A DNA stretch of 64,000 bases from Flavobacterium sp. JAS (GTDB lineage Bacteria; Bacteroidota; Bacteroidia; Flavobacteriales; Flavobacteriaceae), in assembly GCF_020991455.1 (NCBI RefSeq), contig NZ_JAJMOX010000006.1:248001-312000 (forward strand). Direction: 5' to 3'. A program made the translations under genes and the position numbers. Every line of letters begins with the position of its first letter. Position 1 is the stretch's first letter. The notes beneath the pieces were generated by a model. It was not told the origin of the DNA. It searched no databases and saw only the letters and a program-made list of their open reading frames with translations. Shown in pieces: positions 44,340 through 53,455 of the stretch.

Positions 44340-44792
44340 TTAGTTATTATCAGAAGCATGCCATTCGGCAAACGAAGATTCTGTTTCTTGAAGTTTTAGT
44401 GAAAAAAGAGAGATTTCAGAAGGTAAACGTGCAATGATTCGGCTCGCGAAATCTACAACCATGTTTTCGCTTGTTGGTTGATAATCAACTAAAATTACGT
44501 GATGACCACGATTTTTTAATTCATTTGCCAATTCGACATGCGGAGTTGTTTCATTAAAAACCGTTGCGTGGTCAAACTGATCAACGATTTCTTCTTTTAC
44601 AATTTTCTTTAGATCCGAAAAATCAATTACCATTCCGAATTTTACATTTGATCGGTCTGTAATTGGCGAACCAATAACCGTTACCGACAATTTATAACTG
44701 TGGCCGTGAACGTTTTTGCACTTCCCGTCATAGCCATATAAAGCATGACCGGTTTCGAAACTAAATTGTTTTGTAATTCTGATATTACTCAT
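44340..44792 (-). CDS. queD: 6-carboxytetrahydropterin synthase
   Basis: Second step of queuosine (and 7-deazaguanine) synthesis. The 150-residue T-fold enzyme has ITKQFSFETGHALYGYDGKC, the metal/His region CKNVHGHSYKLSVTV and VDFSDLKKIVKE, and the C-terminal VQE-type LQETESSFAEW. The catalytic Cys lies in GKCKNVHGH. No other queuosine genes are in the window. Confidence 0.93.
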   Translation of the reverse strand: MSNIRITKQFSFETGHALYGYDGKCKNVHGHSYKLSVTVIGSPITDRSNVKFGMVIDFSDLKKIVKEEIVDQFDHATVFNETTPHVELANELKNRGHHVILVDYQPTSENMVVDFASRIIARLPSEISLFSLKLQETESSFAEWHASDNN

Positions 44793-44823
44793 CGATTTGA
44801 ATTTTAGGTTGCAAATTTACGAA

Positions 44824-45000
44824 TTAATAACCGTTTTTATCTCTTTTTTTGGCACGGTTATACATCCAGTACGCAATTCCTACTAAAACGACAAATGGAA
44901 GAAAGGAACCTATCAAAACACCAATTTGATAACCACTGTCTGGAGCAGTCTTAAGTTTCTCGGCAACATCGACTTTTTGAAGTAATGAAATGATATACAT
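44824..45000 (-). CDS. 58-residue single-helix membrane protein
   Basis: ATG (minus) at 44998-45000, stop at 44824: MYIISLLQKVDVAEKLKTAP then a helix IGVLIGSFLPFVVLVGIAYWM and a basic tail YNRAKKRDKNGY. N-out, C-in topology is likely by the positive-inside rule. It is shorter than common gene-calling cut-offs, and lies between queD and an enoyl-CoA hydratase on the same strand. Function unknown. Its length equals that of the small helix protein at 21505-21681, but the sequences are unrelated. Confidence 0.6.
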   Translation of the reverse strand: MYIISLLQKVDVAEKLKTAPDSGYQIGVLIGSFLPFVVLVGIAYWMYNRAKKRDKNGY

Positions 45001-45039
45001 GTTTACTATAAATAATAAAATATTGGAGTTTCTTTTTGT

Positions 45040-45804
45040 TTATTTTTTAAATTGTGTCAAAGCATTTCTGCTGAAATCAGATAAAACTAATTTTCCTGTA
45101 ATTGCTGCACGTTCAAGAAGTAGTGTTTTCCAATGTGCTGTTCCTTCCCAGATAATTTTCTTCATTTCGAATAAAGCTTCCGGATTGTATGAACTTAGTT
45201 TTTTGGCAAATTTTTCGACTTCAATATCCAGTTGATCAACGTCGTGAAGTGATGCATAAAGTCCGTTTTGAAGTGCCCAGTTTGCTGATTTCCATTCATG
45301 CGCTGCAAGTGTCATTTCGGTCATTGCTGTTTTGCCAATTTTTCGGGTAACAGCGGGTTCGATTACAAAAGGCCCAATTCCGATAGCTAGTTCTGATAAT
45401 TTTATAGCGCTTTCTGGTGTAGCCAAAACATAATCGCAAGCCGAAATAATACCAACGCCACCACCAACGGCTTTACCCTGTACGCGACCAATTATAATCT
45501 TAGAACAAATGCGCATTGCGTTTAGTAAATGCGCAAATCCTGAGAAAAATTCTTTTCCTTGTTCTTCATTTTCGACCGCCAAAAGTTCATCAAATGAGGC
45601 GCCTGAGCAAAAAGTTTTTGAGCCTTCACTTTGCAAAATAATAACTGAAATCGTTTCGTTTTTGCTTAATAAATTAATTTCGGCAGTTAAACGATCCAAT
45701 AATTCGCGTGGAAAAGAATTGCTTGCCGGATGACCAAATTGTACTGTTGCAACAGCATTATCTAAAATGGTATATAAAGAACCGTTTTGATTTTCTGAAC
45801 TCAT
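45040..45804 (-). CDS. Enoyl-CoA hydratase/isomerase family protein
   Basis: A 254-residue crotonase-fold protein. The oxyanion-hole motifs are visible: FCSGASFDEL and VQGKAVGGGVGIISACDYVLA. The C-terminal part (NPEALFEMKKIIWEG) is typical. The nearest character is the methylglutaconyl-CoA hydratase/isomerase group of leucine catabolism, but the exact substrate cannot be assigned. Cytosolic. No fatty-acid oxidation partners are adjacent. Confidence 0.85.
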   Translation of the reverse strand: MSSENQNGSLYTILDNAVATVQFGHPASNSFPRELLDRLTAEINLLSKNETISVIILQSEGSKTFCSGASFDELLAVENEEQGKEFFSGFAHLLNAMRICSKIIIGRVQGKAVGGGVGIISACDYVLATPESAIKLSELAIGIGPFVIEPAVTRKIGKTAMTEMTLAAHEWKSANWALQNGLYASLHDVDQLDIEVEKFAKKLSSYNPEALFEMKKIIWEGTAHWKTLLLERAAITGKLVLSDFSRNALTQFKK

Positions 45805-45910
45805 AAAAAAAGATTTGATCGTAAAGTTACGATTTTGGTAACTATTTTTGATCGCAGGGATTTGAAAATTTGTTTTTTGAAAATTAATTGACTTTATTTG
45901 CTAACGCTTT

Positions 45911-45975
45911 GGGGGATTAGCTCATTTGGCTAGAGTATCCTGCTTGAAGCGGGAGGATGACCGTCTGGTTTTCAT
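45911..45975 (+). pseudogene. Broken tRNA copy upstream of tRNA-Ala
   Basis: The first 27 bases, GGGGGATTAGCTCATTTGGC plus TAGAGTA, are identical to the tRNA-Ala that follows at 45997. The anticodon arm is then different (TCCTG-CTTGAAG-CGGGA, nominal anticodon TGA). After GACCG the T arm and 3' acceptor strand are lost, so no cloverleaf can close. Extent is approximate. Confidence 0.6.
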
Positions 45976-45996
45976 GAAGTGAATAAGAATATAAAA

Positions 45997-46070
45997 GGGG
46001 GATTAGCTCATTTGGCTAGAGTACTTGCCTGGCAGGCAAGGGGTGACCGGTTCGAATCCGGTATTCTCCA
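45997..46070 (+). tRNA. tRNA-Ala (GGC anticodon)
   Basis: Acceptor GGGGGAT pairs with ATTCTCC (two G-T pairs), the D arm is AGCTCATTTGGCTAGAGTA, the anticodon stem is CTTGC-CTGGCAG-GCAAG with anticodon GGC (codon GCC), and the T arm is ACCGG-TTCGAAT-CCGGT. Discriminator A73 and no encoded CCA. A terminator follows directly. Confidence 0.9.
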
Positions 46071-46071
46071 C

Positions 46072-46109
46072 AAAAAAACCGTATTACTTAATTGTAATAC
46101 GGTTTTTTT
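46072..46109 (+). terminator. Terminator after tRNA-Ala
   Basis: ACCGTATTAC and GTAATACGGT form a perfect hairpin with T7 behind it. Confidence 0.85.
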
Positions 46110-46169
46110 ATTTTTGAAATTGCTTTTTAAACAATTGTTGATTTTACGCTTTAGCGAAAGATATAGTGT

Positions 46170-48665
46170 TTACAACCCTAAATCAAGGACATAAGAAATC
46201 TTAACTGCAATATTATTTTCAAATTTTAGCAACTGATTTGGGCCATAACGATAGAATCCGCCTAGTCCGAAACCTTTAAAGATTTTGTTTAATTCAATTC
46301 CGGATTCAAAGAAACCTTTGTCTAACGTTTTGTAAGTTGGGCCAACATGTTGTTCTGGATTTTCCATATTTCCCCATGCCATTCGGGTTACTAAAACCAA
46401 TGATGGACGGACTTTTTTGAATATTGTAATTCGGTCAAAACCGTGTTTGATCTGGAAGAATATGTATTGACTGGAGAAAAATTCATTAAAAAACATGGTT
46501 TCAAAACTGTTTCGACCTGCAAAAGTAATACGCTGAACAATAGTTTCTTTTGTTAGGTTGTTAGGCATTGTGTTGTATAGGTGGGTAATTGGAACATCGC
46601 CAATTGCGTAACCTCCCTGCAGTAGTAAACTGGTTTTTTGACCGTTTAAGTATTTTTTTTCATATTCGGTTTTGAAATCGATTTTGCCAAAAGTAAAGTC
46701 GTTTTCTAAAACGTTGGGCAAAGATTGTGTGTACTGAAAGGTAAATCTAGGAAATCTTTTTTCAGATTCGTTTCTTCCCGTAGGTGTTTGCATGAAATCG
46801 CTAAAAGGCGCCCAAACAATCGAAACCATTGCCGTAGTCATGATGTAACTCGAATATAATTGTCCGTTGTAATTAAAAAGATAATCGAATTTTGGTTCAA
46901 CATACGTTCGGGCTAATTCAAAAACAGCTTCGGTTTTGGGAATAATTTTAGTCTGGACATTGGCTTTCCAACTAATGTATTTATAGAAAGTACTAATGTT
47001 AATTGGCCGCGGATCGTAAATTTTAAAAACGCGTTTGTCAACCGCAAAAACGGTACTTGCAATCTCGCGAACATCATCTGTATAGGAACCGTTTAGCCAG
47101 GTATTGGTACTTTTGTCTAGCAAAACTCCAGATCCTAAACTATATTTAACTTCTCCATCTTTGGTTCCGTAAGCAGAGTATCCTTCGATTCTGAAGTTTT
47201 TAGAAAAACGATCATTCGTGATTCCGCCCAAACCAAGACGAAAACCTTCGTAATTATTGTAACTAATTATTTTTTTCAGATCTAAATCAACAGGGCCAAT
47301 TGGGAAATAACCGTTGATGATTTTTCGTCCAAGACCTAAACGCTTTTCGATTCGTTTCTTTACAGAAAGACTGTCTAGTAATAAGTACGTTTTTTGGCTT
47401 TTCAGGTCTAAACTTTCTTTTCTGTAGGTATTCCAGAATTCTTCTGGTTTTTTACTTGCATCGTCCTTAATTTCGATATAAAGAGACGGGTTTTTTATTG
47501 GGCTGGTTGTGTTGTAATGAATATCGAAGTTGTTGCTTTCTGAAAGTAAATACGTAAAATCTGAAGCCGATTTTTTTCTCGGTTCAAAATTATCTTCAAC
47601 ATCTCCGTCAAACTGAATGGTTCCGCCTAAAATCTTAATATCATCGTCATTTTTCCCTTTTACGATTTTGAAAGTGGTATTGCTTTGAAACCAGATTTTT
47701 TCACTCGGGACATATTCAAATTCATGGATTCCGCTAATATCCAAAACGCCTTTTATTCGCATTACTGCTTTGGCGACAGCAAAATTTTCCTGATCAATAT
47801 ATAAAACACCTTCTAAACCAGATGATTTCCTTTTTTGTTTATTTTTAAAGTAAATCATGTAAGTTTCGCGTCCTTTTATGTTTACCGTGTCAAGTAATTT
47901 ATAATTGTAAGTTGAAGTCGCGGTGTTTGAAATTGGGTTTTCATATTTGGATTCGAACAATTCATATTTTGAATCATAAATCGAAATTGATTGCAAATTG
48001 AAGGCAATAATTTCATAAATAGGCTGCTTGAAACCTGCAATTTTGGTTCCCAGAACAGTTTCTTTGAGTTTGTGATCTCCAAATTGATACTGAGAAACTT
48101 TCTCGGTTTGAAACAAATGCTGTTTGCTTATAATTTCTTTGAACTTATAATCTGAGGAATCAATGTTGATCTCTTTTTTATTGAAATCTTTATAAGCTGC
48201 AGAAGAATCAATTCGGCCATCGATAGAATCAGGATTGGCAGTTACAATCAGTTTATTGTATGTTTTATATTCAAAACTGTTGAGTCTTTTTTGAGGATTG
48301 TTTTTGTTTTTATTGGCAATAACCTTTTTTATAATGGTCAAAGCCGGATTCTCGTTAGAAACAACAACCTCTTTTAAATCATCTGTTTTTTGAGTAAGAG
48401 AAATCGAATAGAATTTTTTATTTGCGGTAACGGTAATAATTTTAGTTTGAAAACCAATGTATGAAACGGCAAAAGCGGTTGTTTTTTCGGCTATCTTAAA
48501 ATCAAACTTTCCATCAACATCTGTAATTGTATTGTTGCTGTCTGAAGTTGTTATCGTAGCAAAAGGGAGCGGTTTGTTGTTTGAATCCGTTACAATTCCG
48601 TTTATTTGAAATTGCGCTTGAATACTAAGCGTAAAAAACAAAGTCAATAAACAGAATAGCTTCAT
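46170..48665 (-). CDS. Large outer-membrane protein, DUF5686 type with carboxypeptidase-like N-terminal domain
   Basis: An 831-residue protein. Signal MKLFCLLTLFFTLSIQAQ is followed by a CarboxypepD_reg-like domain (about 20-105, GIVTDSNNKPLPFATI, DVDGKFDFKI), a middle domain and a C-terminal beta-barrel rich in aromatic strands. DUF5686 proteins are frequent in Bacteroidetes and resemble TonB-receptor barrels without a plug. The start at 48665 is preferred over 48746 because the longer N-terminus is not a signal and the minus-strand TATTTTTG -7 element (48713-48720) lies inside it. Role unknown. Confidence 0.86.
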   Translation of the reverse strand: MKLFCLLTLFFTLSIQAQFQINGIVTDSNNKPLPFATITTSDSNNTITDVDGKFDFKIAEKTTAFAVSYIGFQTKIITVTANKKFYSISLTQKTDDLKEVVVSNENPALTIIKKVIANKNKNNPQKRLNSFEYKTYNKLIVTANPDSIDGRIDSSAAYKDFNKKEINIDSSDYKFKEIISKQHLFQTEKVSQYQFGDHKLKETVLGTKIAGFKQPIYEIIAFNLQSISIYDSKYELFESKYENPISNTATSTYNYKLLDTVNIKGRETYMIYFKNKQKRKSSGLEGVLYIDQENFAVAKAVMRIKGVLDISGIHEFEYVPSEKIWFQSNTTFKIVKGKNDDDIKILGGTIQFDGDVEDNFEPRKKSASDFTYLLSESNNFDIHYNTTSPIKNPSLYIEIKDDASKKPEEFWNTYRKESLDLKSQKTYLLLDSLSVKKRIEKRLGLGRKIINGYFPIGPVDLDLKKIISYNNYEGFRLGLGGITNDRFSKNFRIEGYSAYGTKDGEVKYSLGSGVLLDKSTNTWLNGSYTDDVREIASTVFAVDKRVFKIYDPRPINISTFYKYISWKANVQTKIIPKTEAVFELARTYVEPKFDYLFNYNGQLYSSYIMTTAMVSIVWAPFSDFMQTPTGRNESEKRFPRFTFQYTQSLPNVLENDFTFGKIDFKTEYEKKYLNGQKTSLLLQGGYAIGDVPITHLYNTMPNNLTKETIVQRITFAGRNSFETMFFNEFFSSQYIFFQIKHGFDRITIFKKVRPSLVLVTRMAWGNMENPEQHVGPTYKTLDKGFFESGIELNKIFKGFGLGGFYRYGPNQLLKFENNIAVKISYVLDLGL

Positions 48666-48712
48666 AAAGAGAGTTATAGATTCAAAAACGTAAACAACAT
48701 ATTTTTGGTATG

Positions 48713-48746
48713 CAAAAATAAGAATAAAAAAATCCGTCTGGTACAA
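48713..48746 (-). promoter_or_regulatory. Promoter of the DUF5686 gene
   Basis: CAAAAATA at 48713-48720 reads TATTTTTG on the minus strand, with CAA (TTG) at 48744-48746, 23 bases upstream. Spacing is at the long end of the consensus range. Confidence 0.45.
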
Positions 48747-48767
48747 TTTTAACCAAACGGATTCTTA
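48726..48767 (-). terminator. Terminator after frr
   Basis: AATCCGTCTGGT and ACCAAACGGATT pair (one mismatch), with an A run to the left that is a T run on the minus strand. The -33 element of the next gene is embedded in the hairpin. Confidence 0.7.
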
Positions 48768-48784
48768 ATTTATTGTTTCAAAAA

Positions 48785-49348
48785 TTAAACTTTCATTATT
48801 TCAGCTTCTTTTGCTGCTAATAATTCGTCAATTTTTCTGATATAGGTATTTGTTAGATTTTGAACTTGTTCTTCTGCAGATTTACAGATATCTTCTGAAG
48901 TTCCGTCTTTTTCTAATTTTTTGATATCAGTATTTGCATCTTTACGTACGTTACGAACACCAATTTTTGCATCTTCGGCTTCAGATTTTGCTTGTTTTGC
49001 CAAATCCTTACGACGTTCTTCTGTCAAAGGCGGAACGCTGATAATGATTACATCACCATTATTCATTGGATTAAAACCAATGTTTGCCACCATAATTGCT
49101 TTTTCGATAACCTGCAGCATGTTTTTTTCAAAAGGCTGTAATGTAATTGTTCTGGCGTCAGGAACACTAATTTTTGACACTTGCGAAAGCGGTGTTGCAG
49201 AACCGTAATAATCTACAAAAACGCTTCCTAGCATTGCCGGTGAAGCTTTTCCTGCACGAATGTTAAGAAATTCTTTCTCTAAATGCGCAATCGAACCGTT
49301 CATTGATTCTTCTGTACTATCTAATATAAATTCTATTTCTTCAGTCAT
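48785..49348 (-). CDS. frr: Ribosome recycling factor
   Basis: Splits the post-termination ribosome with EF-G. The 187-residue protein has the expected two-domain shape: three-helix bundle (ESMNGSIAHLEKEFLNIRAGKASPAML; KDANTDIKKLEKDGTSEDICKSAEE) and the beta domain with VFVDYYGSATPLSQVSKISVPDARTI. It follows pyrH on the same strand with a 154-base gap. Confidence 0.97.
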   Translation of the reverse strand: MTEEIEFILDSTEESMNGSIAHLEKEFLNIRAGKASPAMLGSVFVDYYGSATPLSQVSKISVPDARTITLQPFEKNMLQVIEKAIMVANIGFNPMNNGDVIIISVPPLTEERRKDLAKQAKSEAEDAKIGVRNVRKDANTDIKKLEKDGTSEDICKSAEEQVQNLTNTYIRKIDELLAAKEAEIMKV

Positions 49349-49502
49349 TTTTTTTAGATTTTTAGATTTTTAGAAGATAGATTTTTAAAAATGCATTCCT
49401 CTAATTTACTAACTAATATAATTTTTGTTTTTGAATATTGTTTTTAAGCGATTGTAAATTTATAGAAATCTAATGATCTAAAAATCCAACAATCTAAGTA
49501 CT
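49349..49502. repeat. TTAGATT-type spacer between pyrH and frr
   Basis: TTTTTAGATTTTTAGATTTTTAG (from 49348) pairs approximately with AATCTAATGATCTAAAAATCC (from 49468) over an AT-rich loop. No gene. Confidence 0.55.
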
Positions 49503-50210
49503 TTAAATATTTACTACTGTTCCTATGTTTTCGCCTTCGCAGATTTTCAAAAGGTTACCAATTTTGTTCATATCAAAAACAACGATTGGCAATTTGTTTT
49601 CCTGACTAAGTGTAAAAGCAGTTGTATCCATCACGTTAAGTCCTTTTTTAAGAACATCATCAAACGAAATAAAATCGAATTTTACCGCCGAAGCATTTTT
49701 TTCAGGATCACAGTCGTAAACTCCATCAACACGTGTTCCTTTCAGGATCACATCAGCATTGATTTCGATTCCTCTTAAAACCGCTGCAGTATCAGTTGTG
49801 AAATATGGATTTCCGGTTCCGGCACCAAAGATTACAATTCTTCCTTTTTCAAGGTGACGATCTGCTCTTCTTTTAATATATGGTTCTGCAATAGATTCCA
49901 TTTTTAAAGCAGTCTGTAAGCGCGTTTTCATTCCTTTGTCTTCAAGTGCGCCTTGTAAAGCCATTCCGTTAATTACGGTTGCAAGCATTCCCATATAATC
50001 GCCTTGTACTCTATCCATACCAGCACTTGCACCGGCAACGCCTCTAAAAATATTTCCTCCTCCAATAACAATAGCAATTTCTACTCCTTTACTGTGAATT
50101 TGCTTAATTTCTTCAGCATATTCGGCTAATCTTTTAGGGTCAATTCCGTATTGTAAATCACCCATTAAGGCTTCGCCGCTAAGTTTTAGAAGAATTCTTT
50201 TATATTTCAT
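49503..50210 (-). CDS. pyrH: UMP kinase
   Basis: Phosphorylates UMP to UDP in pyrimidine synthesis. The 235-residue amino-acid-kinase fold has [26 protein letters not shown], the [20 protein letters not shown] element, [17 protein letters not shown] (uridylate side) and C-terminal [16 protein letters not shown]. The usual pyrH-frr order is present. Confidence 0.97.
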   Translation of the reverse strand: MKYKRILLKLSGEALMGDLQYGIDPKRLAEYAEEIKQIHSKGVEIAIVIGGGNIFRGVAGASAGMDRVQGDYMGMLATVINGMALQGALEDKGMKTRLQTALKMESIAEPYIKRRADRHLEKGRIVIFGAGTGNPYFTTDTAAVLRGIEINADVILKGTRVDGVYDCDPEKNASAVKFDFISFDDVLKKGLNVMDTTAFTLSQENKLPIVVFDMNKIGNLLKICEGENIGTVVNI

Positions 50211-50401
50211 GTTTGTGTTGCGTTAATTTGTGCAAATATAGACATATTCTGATTTTTAAAAATAATGTTTACAAAAAATTAATTGCTCTTTTCTTTTTAA
50301 GGAAATAAAGCATTTATAATTTATTTCTGTTGAATCTGATAAATGTCATTCTCGCGTTTACTTTTAATTTGTAATTTTATCATACTCAAAACGAAACATG
50401 T

Positions 50402-51019
50402 ATGAAAAGTATTGTAGCCAAGGCATTATTCCATAGTTATTCTTATACTGAATATCGAAAATTAGTTACCGATTTATTGTCAGAAGGAAAATCAACAGGA
50501 GATGAACAGTCTGAAGATTTAACTCGTTACACTAGTCTTAATGAAGCCAGAATGAATCGATTAGAGAAAACTATCAAGATTTCTGAAGCGGTAACAACAA
50601 AGCTGCAAAACTTAGACAATCATTATATTTGGCTGGTAATATCTGAAGGATGGTGCGGCGATGCGGCTCAGATACTTCCTATTATTGATAAAATGGCACA
50701 TGAATCGAATAAAAAGATTGATCTTAGAATTGTATTGCGTGACCAAAATGATGATTTGATGAATAATTACTTAACGAATGGCGGAAGAGCGATCCCAAAA
50801 GTTATCGTGATTTGTAAAGAAGCAGGAATTGTTCGTGCCGATTGGGGGCCTCGACCAAAAGGAGCTACAGAATTAATGACAAACTATAAAAAGGAATTTG
50901 GTGTTATTGATGAGAAAATCAAAACCGATTTGCAATTATGGTATTTGGCTGATAAAGGTGTTTCTGTTCAGGAAGAATTAGTCGATATTATGGAAAATAT
51001 TAAGTATAACCGGTTGTAG
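50402..51019 (+). CDS. Thioredoxin-family protein with single active-site cysteine
   Basis: A 205-residue cytosolic protein with a thioredoxin-like core: WLVISEGWCGDAAQILPIIDKMA at the active site and GGRAIPKVIVICKE with the cis-Pro. The motif is WCGD, with only one Cys where CxxC is usual, so it cannot form the normal internal disulfide, as in the Thioredoxin_9 group. Role unknown, possibly monothiol exchange. Preceded by 190 bases after pyrH with no other gene. Confidence 0.85.
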   Translation: MKSIVAKALFHSYSYTEYRKLVTDLLSEGKSTGDEQSEDLTRYTSLNEARMNRLEKTIKISEAVTTKLQNLDNHYIWLVISEGWCGDAAQILPIIDKMAHESNKKIDLRIVLRDQNDDLMNNYLTNGGRAIPKVIVICKEAGIVRADWGPRPKGATELMTNYKKEFGVIDEKIKTDLQLWYLADKGVSVQEELVDIMENIKYNRL

Positions 51020-51230
51020 TTTTATATGATGAAAAAATCGGTAAAATGCTATATTTTTCGGGCAATTGACTGAAAATAAGAATTTTGACAGTAAAAAATG
51101 TATTAAAATATTTTTTTGTAGCCTAAATATTTTGTATCTTGCTCATGTAATCCCACTTCTATTATTTATTTCTGATTTACTCTTTTTATTGGTGTTTATT
51201 TAATGTTTAACAATTAAAAAATACACTATC

Positions 51231-51308
51231 ATGAAAAAGTTATTCGACAAGTTTTACGATTTTATCTCAGGTTTATTGTTTGGTGGCAAAAATATACCTC
51301 ATTATTAA
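51231..51308 (+). CDS. Possible 25-residue amphipathic peptide gene
   Basis: The ATG at 51231 gives MKKLFDKFYDFISGLLFGGK followed by NIPHY and TAA. Residues 4-17 place LF, FY, FI and LLF on one helix face with Lys/Asp on the other, as in membrane-active peptides. The frame begins in a 405-base gap with no other gene and is followed 49 bases later by a good terminator, which suggests a short transcript. The promoter is weak (TTTG 51115-51118; TATCTTGC about 51135). It could instead be a small RNA, with the frame by chance. Confidence 0.45.
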   Translation: MKKLFDKFYDFISGLLFGGKNIPHY

Positions 51309-51357
51309 TTCCAAAAGGGATAAGTTATGGAATAAAACTACTTTGATTTAGAAGTTG

Positions 51358-51396
51358 GCACATTACTATTGTTTTATTTGTAATGTGCTTTTGTTT
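51358..51396 (+). terminator. Terminator of the small transcript
   Basis: GCACATTAC (51358-51366) and GTAATGTGC (51380-51388) form a perfect hairpin with a T-rich tail. Confidence 0.8.
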
Positions 51397-51424
51397 TTAG
51401 GTTAAGGCTGAGTTTATACTCGAT

Positions 51425-51955
51425 TTAGAAACTGATTACAGTTACTCCAAGACTAATATTACCAACGTTTTTTTCGTCATGGAGCGGGAAATCATATTGT
51501 GCGGTTTCTATAAAAATAATAAAATCGTCAGATCCAATTCCGAGTCTTAATTTTCGGTATTCTCCGCTTAAGTCTCCTCGACCTAAAGCAAAACCCTTTC
51601 CGTATCCGGCTTGAATCATAATACGGGTTTCTGCACCTACTTTTGGATTCAATCCAAAATTGAGATATACAGGAACAGCAACAAGTTTATCGTACCATTT
51701 ATAGTCAATTCCGCTATGGATTCCGAGAGTAATCCATTTTTTGTATTGAATTCCATAACCAATTTTTGCACCCAATCCGTCAGGAACAATCCATGCTCGA
51801 TCCTCGTCAGGATAATTGGTGGTTTCATTCGTATCCGGATTTCCTGTTATAGAAGCAGAAATATCACATTGAAGATAAGTGAATTTTTTATTTTGTGACT
51901 GAACAGATGAATTTATAAAAAAGAGAAATGTAGAGACAAATAAAAAAAGCTTCAT
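51425..51955 (-). CDS. Exported beta-barrel-like protein, unknown function
   Basis: 176 residues from the ATG at 51953-51955 (longer readings overlap truB). Signal MKLFLFVSTFLFFINSSVQSQ, then strands of alternating polarity (YKWYDKLVAVPVYLNFGL, ETRIMIQAGYGKGF) ending VTVISF with a terminal Phe, as in small outer-membrane barrels. I do not recognise the family. It starts 14 bases after the truB stop on the same strand, so it may be co-transcribed. Confidence 0.78.
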   Translation of the reverse strand: MKLFLFVSTFLFFINSSVQSQNKKFTYLQCDISASITGNPDTNETTNYPDEDRAWIVPDGLGAKIGYGIQYKKWITLGIHSGIDYKWYDKLVAVPVYLNFGLNPKVGAETRIMIQAGYGKGFALGRGDLSGEYRKLRLGIGSDDFIIFIETAQYDFPLHDEKNVGNISLGVTVISF

Positions 51956-51968
51956 ATTAAGGATTGAT

Positions 51969-52658
51969 TTATTGCAGGCTTTCTTCGAACAATGTAATAT
52001 CAATCGCATTTTTTACGTCATAATCTCCAATCTTAGTTCGGCGTAAAGCGGTTAAGTGAGATCCTGAATTCATCGCTTTTCCAAAATCAAAAGCAAGAGA
52101 GCGAATATAAGTTCCTTTACTGCAAACTACTCTAAAATCAATTTCAGGTAATGCAATTCGGGTAATTTCAAATTCGTGAATCGTTGTTTTTCTGCTTGCA
52201 ATTTCTACCGTTTCTCCAGCACGTGCATGTTCGTACAAACGAACTCCGTCTTTTTTGATGGCCGAAAAAATAGGTGGTTTTTGATCGATTTCGCCTAAAA
52301 ATTGTTTCACTGTTTCGTGAATCAAAGCTTCATCAATATGAGAAGTTGGAAAAGTCTCATCGATCTCCGTTTCTAAATCATACGATGGAGTAGTGGCGCC
52401 AATATAAAAAGTTCCGGTATATTCTTTTGCCTGACCTTGAAGCTCAGAAATTCTTTTGGTGAATTTTCCTGTACAAATTAATAATAAACCAGTCGCCAAA
52501 GGATCTAAAGTTCCGGCGTGACCAATTTTGAACTTTTTTGGAAGCCCAACTTTATTAATCAAAAGGTATTTTAATTTATTGACAGCTTGAAACGAACTCC
52601 ATTTTAAAGGTTTGTCTATCAATAAAACTTGTCCGTCTAAATATTCTTCAGGTGTCAT
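51969..52658 (-). CDS. truB: tRNA pseudouridine-55 synthase
   Basis: Makes pseudouridine 55 in the T loop of tRNAs. The 229-residue protein has KWSSFQAVNKLKYLL, the catalytic Asp in KIGHAGTLDPLATGLLLICTGK and CSKGTYIRSLAFDFGKAM in the C-terminal part. It overlaps uppP by one base (ATG/TGA), in the normal uppP-truB order. Confidence 0.97.
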   Translation of the reverse strand: MTPEEYLDGQVLLIDKPLKWSSFQAVNKLKYLLINKVGLPKKFKIGHAGTLDPLATGLLLICTGKFTKRISELQGQAKEYTGTFYIGATTPSYDLETEIDETFPTSHIDEALIHETVKQFLGEIDQKPPIFSAIKKDGVRLYEHARAGETVEIASRKTTIHEFEITRIALPEIDFRVVCSKGTYIRSLAFDFGKAMNSGSHLTALRRTKIGDYDVKNAIDITLFEESLQ

Positions 52659-53455
52659 TATATAATCGTAAGGGGATGAATGAAAAAGTGAATCAATAAT
52701 AAAATGATTCCTGCAATTATTCGGTAATAACCAAAAACTTTAAAACCATTTTTAGTCAGGAAACCTATAAAGCTTTTAATTGCTAAAAGTGCTACAATAA
52801 ATGCCACGACGTTTCCGATAACTAATAAGTTAATTTGGTCGTGAGACAATTCAAATCCTGCCTTGTAATAGTCATAGCATTTTTTTACTGTTGCGCCCAA
52901 CATTGTTGGAACAGCAAGAAAAAACGAAAATTCGGCAGCTGTTGTTCTTGATAATTTTTGAGACATACCACCAACAATACTTGCGCCACTTCGCGAAACT
53001 CCCGGAATCATTGCCAAACATTGAAATAATCCAATTTTAAAAGCCTGTAAGTAAGTGATTTCCTGAGTTGTTTCTGCTGTGTTTGGATTATTAAACCATT
53101 CGTCAACTTTTAATAAAATCAATCCTCCTATTAAAAGAGAAATTGCAACTGTAACCGGATTTTCTAATAAGCCATCGATAAAATCACTTAATAATAATCC
53201 AAAAACCACGGCCGGAATAAACGCAACCAAAAGTTTAAAGTAGAAATCAAGTGTTTGAAAAAAACGTTTAAAATATAAAACGACTACTGAAAGTATCGCA
53301 CCAAGCTGAATAACAATTGTAAAAAGTTTGGTGAAATCGTCGTGTGCAATTCCGAAGAAAGAAGAGGCAATAATCATGTGTCCAGTTGAAGAAATAGGTA
53401 GAAATTCTGTAATTCCTTCAATTATGGCAAGAATGATAGCTTGTAATGTATTCAT
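52658..53455 (-). CDS. uppP: Undecaprenyl-diphosphatase
   Basis: Recycles the lipid carrier for peptidoglycan at the inner membrane (also bacitracin resistance). The 265-residue protein has eight or so helices and the two catalytic signatures [18 protein letters not shown] and [13 protein letters not shown]. Gene order ftsX, DUF3098, uppP, truB is the phylum norm and links division and wall genes. Confidence 0.97.
   Translation of the reverse strand: MNTLQAIILAIIEGITEFLPISSTGHMIIASSFFGIAHDDFTKLFTIVIQLGAILSVVVLYFKRFFQTLDFYFKLLVAFIPAVVFGLLLSDFIDGLLENPVTVAISLLIGGLILLKVDEWFNNPNTAETTQEITYLQAFKIGLFQCLAMIPGVSRSGASIVGGMSQKLSRTTAAEFSFFLAVPTMLGATVKKCYDYYKAGFELSHDQINLLVIGNVVAFIVALLAIKSFIGFLTKNGFKVFGYYRIIAGIILLLIHFFIHPLTII

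Noticed and set aside
45911..46070. An integrated element using tRNA-Ala as attachment site.
   Set aside because: The duplication is of the 5' half of the tRNA; integrases normally duplicate the 3' half, and there is no integrase gene in the window.
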